Shown here: positions 8,262 through 15,770 of the stretch, piece by piece
Layout of the letters: each line of letters opens with the position of its first letter
Position numbering within the stretch: the stretch's first letter is position 1
Source of the DNA: Geobacter sp.
GTDB taxonomy: Bacteria > Desulfobacterota > Desulfuromonadia > Geobacterales > Geobacteraceae
Reading direction: 5' to 3'
DNA: 32,828 nt
Assembly: GCA_003857395.1 (NCBI GenBank)
Contig: RPRC01000105.1
Location: 1 to 32,828 of the forward strand
Position numbers and translations under genes: made by a program
The notes under the pieces: generated by a model
What the model was told of the DNA's origin: nothing
What the model saw: only the letters and a program-made list of their open reading frames with translations
Database searches by the model: none

Positions 8262-8345
8262 GTGCGGCAGCCATCGCCACCTCAATGAAGTCGATATTTT
8301 ATCGGCACGGATATGTTTCAGAACAACCTGATGAGGAACCCAACC

Positions 8346-9284
8346 ATGTTTGCAGCAATAGACAGCCATGTTGATCTACTCTTCGACCTGCTCCGCCACC
8401 ACCCGGAGACACCCTTCGAGGAAACGCAGGATGCCTGGATCAGCCTGCCGAAACTTGCCGGCGGCGGGGTCAGGGTCATCGTCTCGGCCTACTACTGCAG
8501 GGACGACTTTAACGGGCCGGAAAAAGCAGCGGACAATCTTCGCGACCTCTTGGGCTACGCCGAACGGAATATCCGGAACCTTGCTGCCGTCACAACCGTG
8601 AAGGAGCTTGAAAACTGTTACCACGGCACGGGATCGCCGGGAGCGCTGCTCCTCCTGGAAAACGCCGACGCCTTGCTCGACTTCTCTCCCAAGGAGCTTG
8701 CACAACGGGGATTCAGGCTGGTCGGCTTAACCCATGTGGGAAAAAACCGCCTCGGGGACGGGAATGCGGTCCTTCACCCCGAAGGTCTGACCAAGGCGGG
8801 CCGCAGCCTGGTCGCGGAACTGGATCGCCTCGGATTTGCCATCGACACGGCCCACCTCTCGGAGCCCTGTTTCAGGGAAGTAGACGAGCTGTTTCCCGGC
8901 AGGCTTATATCCACCCACAGCGGCTTCCGGAGCCACTGCGCTACGCCCCGCAACCTCTCGGACGAGCAGGTGCGGATCATCCTCTCCCGCGGCGGCATGA
9001 TCGGTATCGCCGCCTATCCCGGCATGCTGTCCGTGGATGGCCAAGCCGATCTGGCCCTCCTCTTCCGCCAGATCGATTGGTTCGTGCAGAAATTCGGCCC
9101 TGCCGGTATCGGCCTGGGCACGGATTTCGGTGGCTACGACAGCGTCTGCAAAGGGTTCGAAGACCACTCACACCTGCCGGCACTGGCCGAATTGCTCGCC
9201 AATGCCGGGTATTCAGACAGCACCATCCGCGACATTCTCGGTGGCAACTGGTTCAGCTTTTTCCGCGAGCTGCTGAAGGACTGA
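8346..9284 (+). CDS. Membrane dipeptidase family protein (peptidase M19)
   Basis: A 312-residue zinc dipeptidase of family M19 (renal dipeptidase type), which hydrolyses dipeptides, often with D-amino acids at the C-terminal position. The metal ligands are visible: 'IDSHVDL' near the N-terminus (HxD), 'LLLENAD' with the bridging glutamate, 'IDTAHLSE', and 'STHSGFRSHCATPRNLSDEQ', followed by 'GGMIGI' and 'GLGTDFGG'. No signal peptide is present, so it is cytoplasmic despite the family name. The ATG at 8346 is chosen because GAGGAA lies about 9 bases upstream; an in-frame ATG at 8313 would add 11 residues without a good ribosome site. It is 84 bp after the transporter, probably one transcript for peptide import and cleavage. 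Confidence 0.9.
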   Translation: MFAAIDSHVDLLFDLLRHHPETPFEETQDAWISLPKLAGGGVRVIVSAYYCRDDFNGPEKAADNLRDLLGYAERNIRNLAAVTTVKELENCYHGTGSPGALLLLENADALLDFSPKELAQRGFRLVGLTHVGKNRLGDGNAVLHPEGLTKAGRSLVAELDRLGFAIDTAHLSEPCFREVDELFPGRLISTHSGFRSHCATPRNLSDEQVRIILSRGGMIGIAAYPGMLSVDGQADLALLFRQIDWFVQKFGPAGIGLGTDFGGYDSVCKGFEDHSHLPALAELLANAGYSDSTIRDILGGNWFSFFRELLKD

Positions 9285-9392
9285 ACGTTTCAGCCCGGCG
9301 CTATTCCTTCCCCAAACGAGGTGCCTTGTCAACCGACCTGCTTCCCGTGCGTTTTTCTAAGCACAACAGGTATTTTCACTAGGCAGTAATCC

Positions 9393-9405
9393 GGGGATTA
9401 TCCCC
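9393..9405. promoter_or_regulatory. Short palindrome upstream of a secreted-protein gene
   Basis: GGGGAT-T-ATCCCC, a 6-bp perfect inverted repeat with a one-base centre, about 30 bp before the start of the secreted protein gene at 9435. The position would suit an operator, but this is inference from symmetry only. Confidence 0.3.
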
Positions 9406-9434
9406 ATGACAGCGTTGGCTGGGAGGTTAGCAAA

Positions 9435-10367
9435 ATGAAAAAACGAATCGTGTGGCTGATAGCAGTGCTTTTGGCTCCATTGATGGTAGCGTATGCCGCT
9501 CCGGCCCAGGCCAATTCCGGACTCTCGATCAATTTACCGGGTTTCGGATTAAGCGTCGGCCATGGCGGCGTCGGACTCAACATCGGCCTTCCCTGGGCGG
9601 TTGCGCCGGAACCTGTATACGCCTACCCTGACAACACCTACGAACCGGTGGTGACAGAGATGGCGCCGGAATTCGTTCTGCCCCCGGAATTGGGCTTTTA
9701 CGTGGCGGTAAGCGTGCCCTACGATCTTTTCTACTATAACAACAGCTACTACGTTAACAGGGGGAATATCTGGTACAATTCTTCCTACTACAATGGCCCC
9801 TGGTCACAGGTTTACTACAGCAACGTACCCTATCTGTTTAACAGATATCCCTTTGAGAGAATCCGTCACTACCGGGATTCGTATTATGGACGTTACCAGA
9901 GACATGGTGCCTGGGAGGGATACTCTCATTTCAGGCCAGGCCACCGCAACGATTACCGGGCTGTATCTGGCCGCGACAGTCGTACCTATGTAAGGCCGCA
10001 TATCCCGAACCAAACCTACCGGAACAGACCCGATGTCAGACGTCCGGACAGCAGTCGGCAGGGCAGCAGGAGCGGATTCGTCTCTAACAGCCAGATTAAT
10101 CGCGACCGGAACTATCGCGACAGCCGCGTTTATACCAGGCCGAACATCAACGGACAGGAATACACCGCCAGACCGACGCTTAACCGGCCGAACGGTATCG
10201 GCCAAAGCTACAGCGGCAGGCCCGCATACTCCCGGGCAGACAATGGCAGAACTGGGCCTGGCTGGAAGAACGCCACTGTCCAAAGAAGTGAAGGAAATGG
10301 CGTCAACAACCGCTCACAGAAAAGGCCTGATAACGGCAACAGGAGATGGCAAAGTGAGTCCAGGTAA
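9435..10367 (+). CDS. Secreted Tyr/Arg/Asn-rich protein
   Basis: A 310-residue exported protein. Residues 1-26 are a classic signal peptide ending 'APAQANS'. Then comes 'GLSINLPGFGLSVGHGGVGLNIGLP', a short hydrophobic glycine-rich stretch, and a Tyr/Pro region with 'YDLFYYNNSYYVNRGNIWY' and 'YYNGPWSQVYYSNVPYLF'. The C-terminal half (from about 160) is low-complexity and strongly basic (Arg, Asn, Ser, Tyr), with loose repeats of 'RPDxR', 'YRDSRxYxRPN' and 'QxYxxRPxxxR'. No enzyme motif is seen; an outer surface or envelope role is a guess. GGGAGG lies 8 bases before the ATG. The first half is clearly related to the gene on the opposite strand at 12372-12998. Confidence 0.8.
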   Translation: MKKRIVWLIAVLLAPLMVAYAAPAQANSGLSINLPGFGLSVGHGGVGLNIGLPWAVAPEPVYAYPDNTYEPVVTEMAPEFVLPPELGFYVAVSVPYDLFYYNNSYYVNRGNIWYNSSYYNGPWSQVYYSNVPYLFNRYPFERIRHYRDSYYGRYQRHGAWEGYSHFRPGHRNDYRAVSGRDSRTYVRPHIPNQTYRNRPDVRRPDSSRQGSRSGFVSNSQINRDRNYRDSRVYTRPNINGQEYTARPTLNRPNGIGQSYSGRPAYSRADNGRTGPGWKNATVQRSEGNGVNNRSQKRPDNGNRRWQSESR

Positions 10368-10424
10368 ACCGCAGGCACTGTCGAATGGCAATGAGTTTTT
10401 GAGTGCCCGGCTTTCGGAACGAGT

Positions 10425-10462
10425 ACGGGCCACGTCTTGGCGTTTTCCTCAACGTGGCCCGT
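10425..10462. terminator. Perfect 11-bp hairpin, part of a tandem terminator region
   Basis: ACGGGCCACGT (10425-10435) pairs perfectly with ACGTGGCCCGT (10452-10462) across a 16-base loop. It lies only 7 bp before the stronger hairpin at 10470-10496, between two convergent genes. There is no T-run directly after it, so it may be an accessory stem. Confidence 0.5.
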
Positions 10463-10469
10463 CAAATTA

Positions 10470-10499
10470 CCCAGGCCCGCGCGAAGCGGGCCTGGGTTT
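10470..10499. terminator. Bidirectional rho-independent terminator between convergent genes
   Basis: CCCAGGCCCGC (10470-10480), a 5-base loop GCGAA and GCGGGCCTGGG (10486-10496), an 11-bp GC-rich perfect stem followed by TTT. It separates the 3' ends of the secreted protein gene (plus strand) and the lipoprotein gene (minus strand, stop at 10508). Confidence 0.85.
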
Positions 10500-10507
10500 C
10501 AATTCAT

Positions 10508-10729
10508 TTACTTATCTGCCGCATCCTTGATTTTTTCACCGGCCTCTTCCATCTTCTCCCCGACTTTTTCCATCGACTTGTCAATCTGCTTTTCCGTTTT
10601 ATCCACCGCACTGTCGATTGCCTTGCCGGCGCGTTCCGCCGGGCCTTCTTTTTTCTGGCATCCGGACAGTCCTGCAACCAGTGCACCCAACATCAATGCT
10701 GCAACAACACTCCTGCTGATTTTCCGCAT
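10508..10729 (-). CDS. Small lipoprotein with amphipathic helical repeats
   Basis: A 73-residue precursor. The signal peptide ends in a lipobox LSGC with Cys24 as the lipidated residue; the mature part is about 50 residues. It is a continuous charged helix with an 11-residue-like periodicity ('KAIDSAVDKTEKQIDKSMEKVGEKMEEAGEKIKDAADK'-type spacing of Lys/Glu with Ile/Val/Met), resembling small entericidin- or LEA-like envelope proteins. The start at 10729 has AGGAGA 6 bases upstream; longer in-frame starts lack one. It is convergent with the secreted protein gene and shares its terminator. Function unknown, but stress-related envelope proteins often have this design. Confidence 0.75.
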   Translation of the reverse strand: MRKISRSVVAALMLGALVAGLSGCQKKEGPAERAGKAIDSAVDKTEKQIDKSMEKVGEKMEEAGEKIKDAADK

Positions 10730-10954
10730 GTGATCTCTCCTTTCAATCCAGTATGCGCATAGCCTGCCCATACGCTTTTCTGTTCGCTGAAAACCACCCC
10801 CATCAACGCTCACAGCCGCAAGTATACAGGATTTATCGGTACAATCAATATCGCGCTTCGAGATGGTCAGGATCTGGCTGAGGGGCCGGGTACCAAGGAT
10901 CAATACGGATTCTTAACTGGGATACATTTTTTACTGCTAACGATACTATCAGAA

Positions 10955-10982
10955 TTGACTGTCGTGATAATTGCTGTATTGT
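10955..10982 (+). promoter_or_regulatory. Possible sigma-70 promoter
   Basis: TTGACT at 10955 and TATTGT at 10977 with a 16-base spacer, about 80 bp before the DUF4870-like gene. The -35 is good and the -10 is poor; this is a weak prediction. Confidence 0.3.
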
Positions 10983-11061
10983 ATGTTTCATCAGGGATTT
11001 CTGCCATAGACTACGGTGTTCCGCTACGCAAGTGAATTACATCAACGGGGGAGGAATTATA

Positions 11062-11409
11062 ATGGAAGAGCAGAAGATCGAGCAGGTTCCAAATCAGATG
11101 TCTGAACAAGAGGATATCGAGAAGAATAAGGCGATGGCGATTCTGGCGTATATCATTTTTCTGATTCCGCTCCTGGCAGCCAAGGAATCAAAATTCGCCA
11201 TGTATCACGCAAACCAGGGGCTGGTCCTGTTTCTGTTGGCCCTTGCGGTGAATGTTGTCGGCGGAATTATCCCGTTTCTCGGCTGGTTTGTTATTCTGCC
11301 GCTTGGCAACCTGCTTGTTATCGTCCTGGCGATTCTCGGCATTGTTAATGCCGCAAAGGGCGAGGCAAAGCCGTTGCCGCTTATCGGCGGGATCAAGCTT
11401 TTGAACTAG
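11062..11409 (+). CDS. DUF4870-like small membrane protein
   Basis: A 115-residue protein with a charged, glutamate/glutamine-rich N-terminus of about 30 residues and three hydrophobic helices ('AILAYIIFLIPLLAA', 'LVLFLLALAVNVVGGIIPF', 'LPLGNLLVIVLAILGIVNAA'). The 'FAMYHANQGLVLFL' segment between helices one and two is the hallmark of DUF4870/Tic20-like proteins ('H..QG'), whose function in bacteria is unknown. GGAGG sits 7 bases before the ATG at 11062. Its TAG stop codon is also the first three bases of the 181-bp repeat at 11407, so the repeat abuts the coding end exactly. Confidence 0.8.
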   Translation: MEEQKIEQVPNQMSEQEDIEKNKAMAILAYIIFLIPLLAAKESKFAMYHANQGLVLFLLALAVNVVGGIIPFLGWFVILPLGNLLVIVLAILGIVNAAKGEAKPLPLIGGIKLLN

Positions 11410-11587
11410 TTTTCATCCGGAGTTTCCGGATGTGAAACTAGCAGTTTCCAATTTGGAAACGAGGATTTTTTTGTCCTGGCAAGGAAATCAAGGGATTGTA
11501 CGGAGACGTACTACTTGTACGTCGCACAAACAAGACCGCTGATTGACGCTGTCAGGGCGAAAAAGGACCGTTTCCGGATGCAAACTA
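11407..11587 (+). repeat. 181-bp foldback repeat, copy A
   Basis: A non-coding unit that recurs in inverted orientation at 27594-27773 with roughly 90 percent identity by eye and one single-base length difference. The ends are inverted repeats (start TAGTTTTCATCCGG, end CCGGATGCAAACTA; nearly perfect here, perfect over 18 bp in copy B). The centre folds as GACGTAC-TACTT-GTACGTC (11505-11523), flanked by further complementary segments (TTGT.. with ..ACAA, and GTCC.. with ..GGAC), so the whole unit is a long imperfect palindrome. No coding potential is seen. The base pair TA at both outer ends would fit a TA target duplication but could equally be part of the repeat. Confidence 0.85.
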
Positions 11588-11754
11588 ACTAGCAACAGGA
11601 AAGCGATCAACTGCTACGGTGTGGTGACGTCCTTGCGGACTCAGTGCCCGTAGCCGCCGGCCCTGATATCGGACACCCCACTCTTTTCTTCCTGCTCATG
11701 GGAAAGCAGCACTAGTACGAGCTTGCGCGGGTTGTGAAAAAAACGAAATCAAGC

Positions 11755-11970
11755 CTACCGGCGAGGCTGATCCAGCAGCGGCTTGAGAAACTTTTCAAAA
11801 ACTACCTTCTGCTTGGCGGTCAGCAGCTCAAAATCCCCTTCGTTATCGAGCAAAAAGGTGCCGACGCCGATGACCGTTTTTGCCAGATAGCCGGTCCCGG
11901 CAACACTCATTTCAATCTCATCACCTCGTTTACTGATCAGGTTTTTCAACAACCTCAAGTCTACGTTCAT
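11755..11970 (-). CDS. Small hypothetical protein (71 residues)
   Basis: The start at 11970 is set by AGGAG 8 bases upstream of the ATG; the frame is open further upstream without a ribosome site. The protein 'MNVDLRLLKNLISKRGDEI' onward is soluble, with a beta-rich middle ('MSVAGTGYLAKTVIGVGTFLLDNE') and a C-terminal helix ('TAKQKVVFEKFLKPLL'). I do not recognise a family. It is isolated: an intergenic stretch of about 170 bp lies on the left (after the repeat) and a pseudogene on the right. Confidence 0.55.
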   Translation of the reverse strand: MNVDLRLLKNLISKRGDEIEMSVAGTGYLAKTVIGVGTFLLDNEGDFELLTAKQKVVFEKFLKPLLDQPRR

Positions 11971-12185
11971 GTGGTTTACTCCTACAGAAATAATGTGCGC
12001 TTCTCTTTTTGTGGCTGCTTTTCGGCGAGGACCTGACACATTATGCACCAGCAAACCACCGCCAATCACTTTAGCGTGAATTGTTCGGTCCCTGGTGACT
12101 TCGGAGCTCCATCGCAAGCATTTTCCCACTATCTTCCTATAATAATTCCAAGGTACACCATTATGGATGAAAAGGGGAGCATATC

Positions 12186-12340
12186 ATGGCAAATCCGTTC
12201 GTGCAGGTGGGATTGTTGACCATTGACGCAAGGCCAAGGATTATTATTCCAGGCTGTTTGACTGGAAACTGGAAGACATAGCGGGGATGAATTACACCCT
12301 GATCAAGCTGGGCGAAGTAAGAGCTGGGGGCGAGAAGAGT
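12186..12340 (+). pseudogene. Frameshifted N-terminal remnant of a VOC/glyoxalase-family protein
   Basis: An ATG with GGGGAG upstream begins 'MANPFVQVGLLTIDA', the usual start of VOC (glyoxalase/bleomycin resistance) proteins. The frame is then lost near 12227; one base over, the family sequence continues as 'AKDYYSRLFDWKLEDIAGMN' and 'YTLIKLGEVRAGG'. After about 12340 the similarity stops, so roughly two thirds of the usual 120-130 residues are missing. One frameshift plus a 3' truncation means the protein cannot be made. The tail runs into the 3' side of the opposite-strand secreted protein gene. Confidence 0.8.
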
Positions 12341-12371
12341 AGAACTGTCCCGGACTTCCGCCCCCCGGAGT

Positions 12372-12998
12372 TTACCTGCGCCGCTGCCCAGGGGCAGAAG
12401 CTCTATGTTCTTGATAGTGCTTGCGGACTATCGAACTGCGCGGCTGATAGCGGTACCGTTCTCTTTGCAGCTTGTTCTGCCGTTCCATGTGAGGATAGCG
12501 ATCCCCTGAATACTTCCGCTGGTAGACAGGCAATGGCGCTGGCCGCGGTACAGCACGGCGGTTCCAGTTATCCCAGCCACTGCGCTTTTGCGCCCAGTCA
12601 CGGCCCCAGTGATCACCCCAGCGTGGCGGAGCTTTTGGTTGCCAGCCACGGAAGTACAGCGGGGGCTGCCGGTAGTAACGGACGGGGATCCGTAAGATGT
12701 AGAACGGCAGATATTCCGGCGCGACAACTCGCCACGGACCGTTATACCAGGAACTGGCGTACCAGTTATTTTCCTGAAAAACCCAGTACATGCCATCATA
12801 AAAGAAATAGTTGGCATTAATCCGCGGAGCGTAATAGACCGGGTAGGCAGGTATCCGCACGAGCTCCGGAAAGACTGGCAAGTTAATGCCAATGCTCACG
12901 CCGGGCAGCCCGATACCGATGCTTACCTGGGCTTCGGCGGCAACCGTTAGACACAACACCATGCACAACACTGCAATTACGTAACGAAATTTCAGCAC
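12372..12998 (-). CDS. Secreted Tyr/Pro/Arg-rich protein, paralogue of the gene at 9435
   Basis: A 208-residue exported protein beginning with a GTG codon, placed 6 bases after AAGGAGG. Signal peptide at about 1-23 ('VLCMVLCLTVAAEAQ'). The mature start 'VSIGIGLPGVSIGINLPVFPEL' parallels the glycine-rich segment of the protein at 9435. 'YFFYDGMYWVFQENNWYASSWYNGPWRVVAPEYLPFYILRIPVRYY' aligns with its 'Y-NGPW' region. The C-terminus is basic and Trp/Arg/Pro-rich ('PPRWGDHWGRDW'), with no enzyme motifs. The pair suggests a small family of surface or envelope proteins. The localisation is well supported, the role is unknown. Confidence 0.82.
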   Translation of the reverse strand: MLKFRYVIAVLCMVLCLTVAAEAQVSIGIGLPGVSIGINLPVFPELVRIPAYPVYYAPRINANYFFYDGMYWVFQENNWYASSWYNGPWRVVAPEYLPFYILRIPVRYYRQPPLYFRGWQPKAPPRWGDHWGRDWAQKRSGWDNWNRRAVPRPAPLPVYQRKYSGDRYPHMERQNKLQRERYRYQPRSSIVRKHYQEHRASAPGQRRR

Positions 12999-13278
12999 GT
13001 TGTCCTCCTTTTGCGTGGATGGGGCCGCACGTCCTGCTTGGTAAGGGGAAGCAACTCCGCAACCCTCTGCATGCCAGCCGATCCGCTTTTCTGTACCCTT
13101 TGGTTTTCCAGAAAGTATAGCGGAAAAATTGCCAGATACAAATTCCCTGCTCTGCCCATCGGGAAACGTCCCAGGATTTCCCCAGGAGACTCCTGGCCCA
13201 ATTCAATTTTAATCAAACCATTTACCTGTCACCCATGATCCCTACCTCCCCTAAAGTACCGGGATAAACAGTTCGCAT

Positions 13279-13306
13279 TTGACTTTTACCGGTGGTTGTT
13301 TGTAAA
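13279..13306 (+). promoter_or_regulatory. Possible promoter for the phosphofructokinase gene
   Basis: TTGACT at 13279 and TGTAAA at 13301 with a 16-base spacer, about 40 bp before the ribosome site. It is the only reasonable -35/-10 pair in this short upstream region, but the -10 is weak. Confidence 0.3.
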
Positions 13307-13346
13307 GTTGCACAGAAGTATCTACGAAAAAATTCTGGAGGTTTCA

Positions 13347-15371
13347 ATGCACGGTGACTCTGTAGAGTTCCAGGTTAAAGATAAGGAAGTCAATATCAAG
13401 CGGACATCTCCAACCGAGCGCTTTCTAGCCGAATTGCCGGTTCAGGTGGCAAAAGCTTTTCTTTTTGATGGGAAGATTCGACCGGTGGCCTTCAGCGTTT
13501 CGGCGGAATCGCTTCCGGTCAAAGATGAGTCTCTTTTGCAAAGGCAGTTCCCGCATATGAAAACGCAGCTGCTGGTTGTGGCTGCCGAGGAATCCTCTGA
13601 TAAGATCCAGGATATCTCAGGCAAGCAGATCGGCGTGATCTTTTCCGGCGGGCCTGCTTCAGGTGGGAACAATGTCCTCTCCGGCATACTGAAAGCGTTG
13701 GGACGGCAGAATACACTCATAGGCTTTGAAAAAGGTCCCGATGGCCTGCTCAAGGGTGAGGGTTTGCTGGTAAACAGCAAAAAGATGAAGCATCTCATTA
13801 ATACCGGCGGTTTTGACTACCTGGGCACCGGACGGACCAAGATAGATTCTCCCGAAAAGTTTGCAGCGGTTCTTGCTACCGTTCAGAAATACAGTCTTGA
13901 CGGCATAATCATTGTTGGTGGCGACGATTCGAACACAAACGCTATCGAACTGGCTGAGTTTCTTAGCGAACAGCACACTGCCGGCATTCTGGCCAAGCAG
14001 TGCACCGTAGTTGGCGTACCGAAAACGATTGATGGCGACCTGCAGATAAATGTGGCGGGAAAAACCCTGCTCCCCATATCGTTCGGATTCTATACCGCTG
14101 CAAGGGTTTACAGCAAGACCATCGGAAACCTCCTTACCGATGCGGCATCACAGGGCAAAAGCTGGTTTTTCTACAAGGTAATGGGTCGCTCCGCCAGTCA
14201 TATCGCCCTCGAAATCGCCCTTCAGACACGCCCTCATCTCACCCTCATTTCCGAGGAAGTCGCCGAGAAGAAGCAATCACTGAATGACGTTGTCACCTAC
14301 ATGACCAGAGTGGTTGTCAATCGCGCCAAACAGGGGAAATATTCTGGGGTCGGGGTAATTCCGGAAGGCATCATTGAATTCATTCCCGAGATAAAAGTAC
14401 TGATACAAGAGCTTAACAAGCTGTCGGCAAGACTCATGACGATAAAAGAAGCTCTGAAAGAAACGGGCATCCTCGCTGAAAATGGTTTTCTTGCCGAGCA
14501 GAACGTGAAGGAACTAGAAAGCCAGTACGGTGTGGACAGCATCCTGAAGCATCTGCATATACTCGGGCTCGACTACAAGCTCAGCGAAACAGACTATGTC
14601 GTAAAGGAGATGGAGCTCTCCACCAGGGTGAAAAAGGACTTCATCGTAAGCGCTCAGGAGTTGTCTGATGCGTCGAAAGAACTGTTCATGGCGCTCCCCG
14701 ACGATATCGTGGAGGCGATGCTTCTGGATCGTGACGACCACGGCAACCTGAAGGTTTCTCAGATACCGTCCGAGAACCTTCTGGTCAGAATGATGAAGGA
14801 CCGGATTCGGGACATGCAGCATAACCCTGATCACTATGAGCAAGCGGGAGACCTGCACTTTTCCAATGAAACCGAGCGGAATAACTTCCTGAAATTCGTG
14901 TTTAACGTGCAGACCGGTTTTCTGGGATATGAAGGGCGCTGCGGAGCACCTACGCGCTTTGACGCCGATTACTCCATGAACCTGGGACTCACTGCCGGCT
15001 CTCTGGTGCTGGGAGGTCAAACCGGCTATATGGCGTCGATAATCAACCTGAGCGGGGGCTCAGAGCCAATCGGGATACCGCTTGCGGCACTCATTCATGG
15101 AGAGGAGCGCAAAGGAGCTGTCAAGCCGGTCATCGAAAAAGCTCTGGTAAAACTTGATTCACCGGCATTTCAGGCCTTTGCCAGGAATCGTGACACCTGG
15201 GCGGAAGGCAATTCATCGAGAAGTCCGGGGGCAATACAGTACAAAGGGGAGTTGGCAGCGATGATGCCGCTTGTGGTCGCACTGAACACGGAGATATTTA
15301 CCATGGAGGAGCATGAAGACGGGAAATACCCTGTCTACGATATCGGCGAGCGGCGGGATATTTTCGTATGA
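13347..15371 (+). CDS. pfp: Pyrophosphate-dependent 6-phosphofructokinase (long form)
   Basis: A 674-residue enzyme converting fructose 6-phosphate and PPi to fructose 1,6-bisphosphate, reversibly, in glycolysis and gluconeogenesis. The PFK core has GGPASGGNN (about 101-109), GGDDSNT (191-197) and PKTIDGD (225-231) with the catalytic aspartate, then MGRSASHIALE and IPEGIIEFIPE. The second Asp in GGDD is where ATP-using enzymes have Gly, a known marker of PPi use, as is the Lys of PKTID. The extra length, an N-terminal domain of about 95 residues and insertions around 'LNKLSARLMTIKEAL', is typical of the long clade. GGAGG lies 5 bases before the ATG at 13347; an upstream in-frame start at 13296 lacks a ribosome site. 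It appears single-gene. Confidence 0.92.
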   Translation: MHGDSVEFQVKDKEVNIKRTSPTERFLAELPVQVAKAFLFDGKIRPVAFSVSAESLPVKDESLLQRQFPHMKTQLLVVAAEESSDKIQDISGKQIGVIFSGGPASGGNNVLSGILKALGRQNTLIGFEKGPDGLLKGEGLLVNSKKMKHLINTGGFDYLGTGRTKIDSPEKFAAVLATVQKYSLDGIIIVGGDDSNTNAIELAEFLSEQHTAGILAKQCTVVGVPKTIDGDLQINVAGKTLLPISFGFYTAARVYSKTIGNLLTDAASQGKSWFFYKVMGRSASHIALEIALQTRPHLTLISEEVAEKKQSLNDVVTYMTRVVVNRAKQGKYSGVGVIPEGIIEFIPEIKVLIQELNKLSARLMTIKEALKETGILAENGFLAEQNVKELESQYGVDSILKHLHILGLDYKLSETDYVVKEMELSTRVKKDFIVSAQELSDASKELFMALPDDIVEAMLLDRDDHGNLKVSQIPSENLLVRMMKDRIRDMQHNPDHYEQAGDLHFSNETERNNFLKFVFNVQTGFLGYEGRCGAPTRFDADYSMNLGLTAGSLVLGGQTGYMASIINLSGGSEPIGIPLAALIHGEERKGAVKPVIEKALVKLDSPAFQAFARNRDTWAEGNSSRSPGAIQYKGELAAMMPLVVALNTEIFTMEEHEDGKYPVYDIGERRDIFV

Positions 15372-15770
15372 TTTTTCTGCGTTTAGAAAATGCAGCCGCG
15401 GAGAATATGCACTGCTCTACAACAAGCAGAGAGAAAAAAGTATCGACGCGCTCATCTCATTATGGCCGGATAGTGAGAAGAAAAAAATGTTCTTCGGTAC
15501 ACACCATCATGACTGCTGATGTCGAAAAGGATGATTTCCTCCCTGCTTTTCCTCAACTTCGCCATCAATAAATCATGCTCAAGAACTTCTGTATCGTGCC
15601 GATAAAGAGATATACCTCTACCGCCTCAGAACTGGAAGAAACAGGGCATTGATTGGATTGCGAATCCAGCACAAGATCGCTTATATTTTGCAGCCAAATT
15701 ATGTCTCATGTGATGCGAAAAGGTTAGTTCCCGCGATTTGGTTCGTTGAACTTGACAGGAAAGGAAACCG
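15372..15770. other. Intergenic region with no supported gene
   Basis: About 400 bp between the phosphofructokinase and the sensor kinase. Short open frames exist but none has a ribosome site plus recognisable protein. No strong terminator hairpin was found after the phosphofructokinase stop. The kinase promoter should lie toward the right end. Confidence 0.45.

Noticed and set aside
6852..8369. 505-codon open frame antisense to the transporter gene
   Set aside because: Very high His/Gln/Asp/Arg content typical of a reversed GC-rich membrane gene; no ribosome site; the transporter frame on the other strand is a clear protein.
11407..11587. Calling the 181-bp unit an insertion with proven TA duplication
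   Set aside because: TA at the ends may be part of the terminal repeat itself; no empty site is available to decide.
12287..12820. 177-codon plus-strand frame over the secreted protein gene
   Set aside because: Its first 25 codons are the second half of the VOC remnant, and the rest is antisense to a signal-peptide protein with a good ribosome site.
14514..15020. 168-codon frame opposite the phosphofructokinase
   Set aside because: Shadow of a conserved enzyme; no ribosome site.
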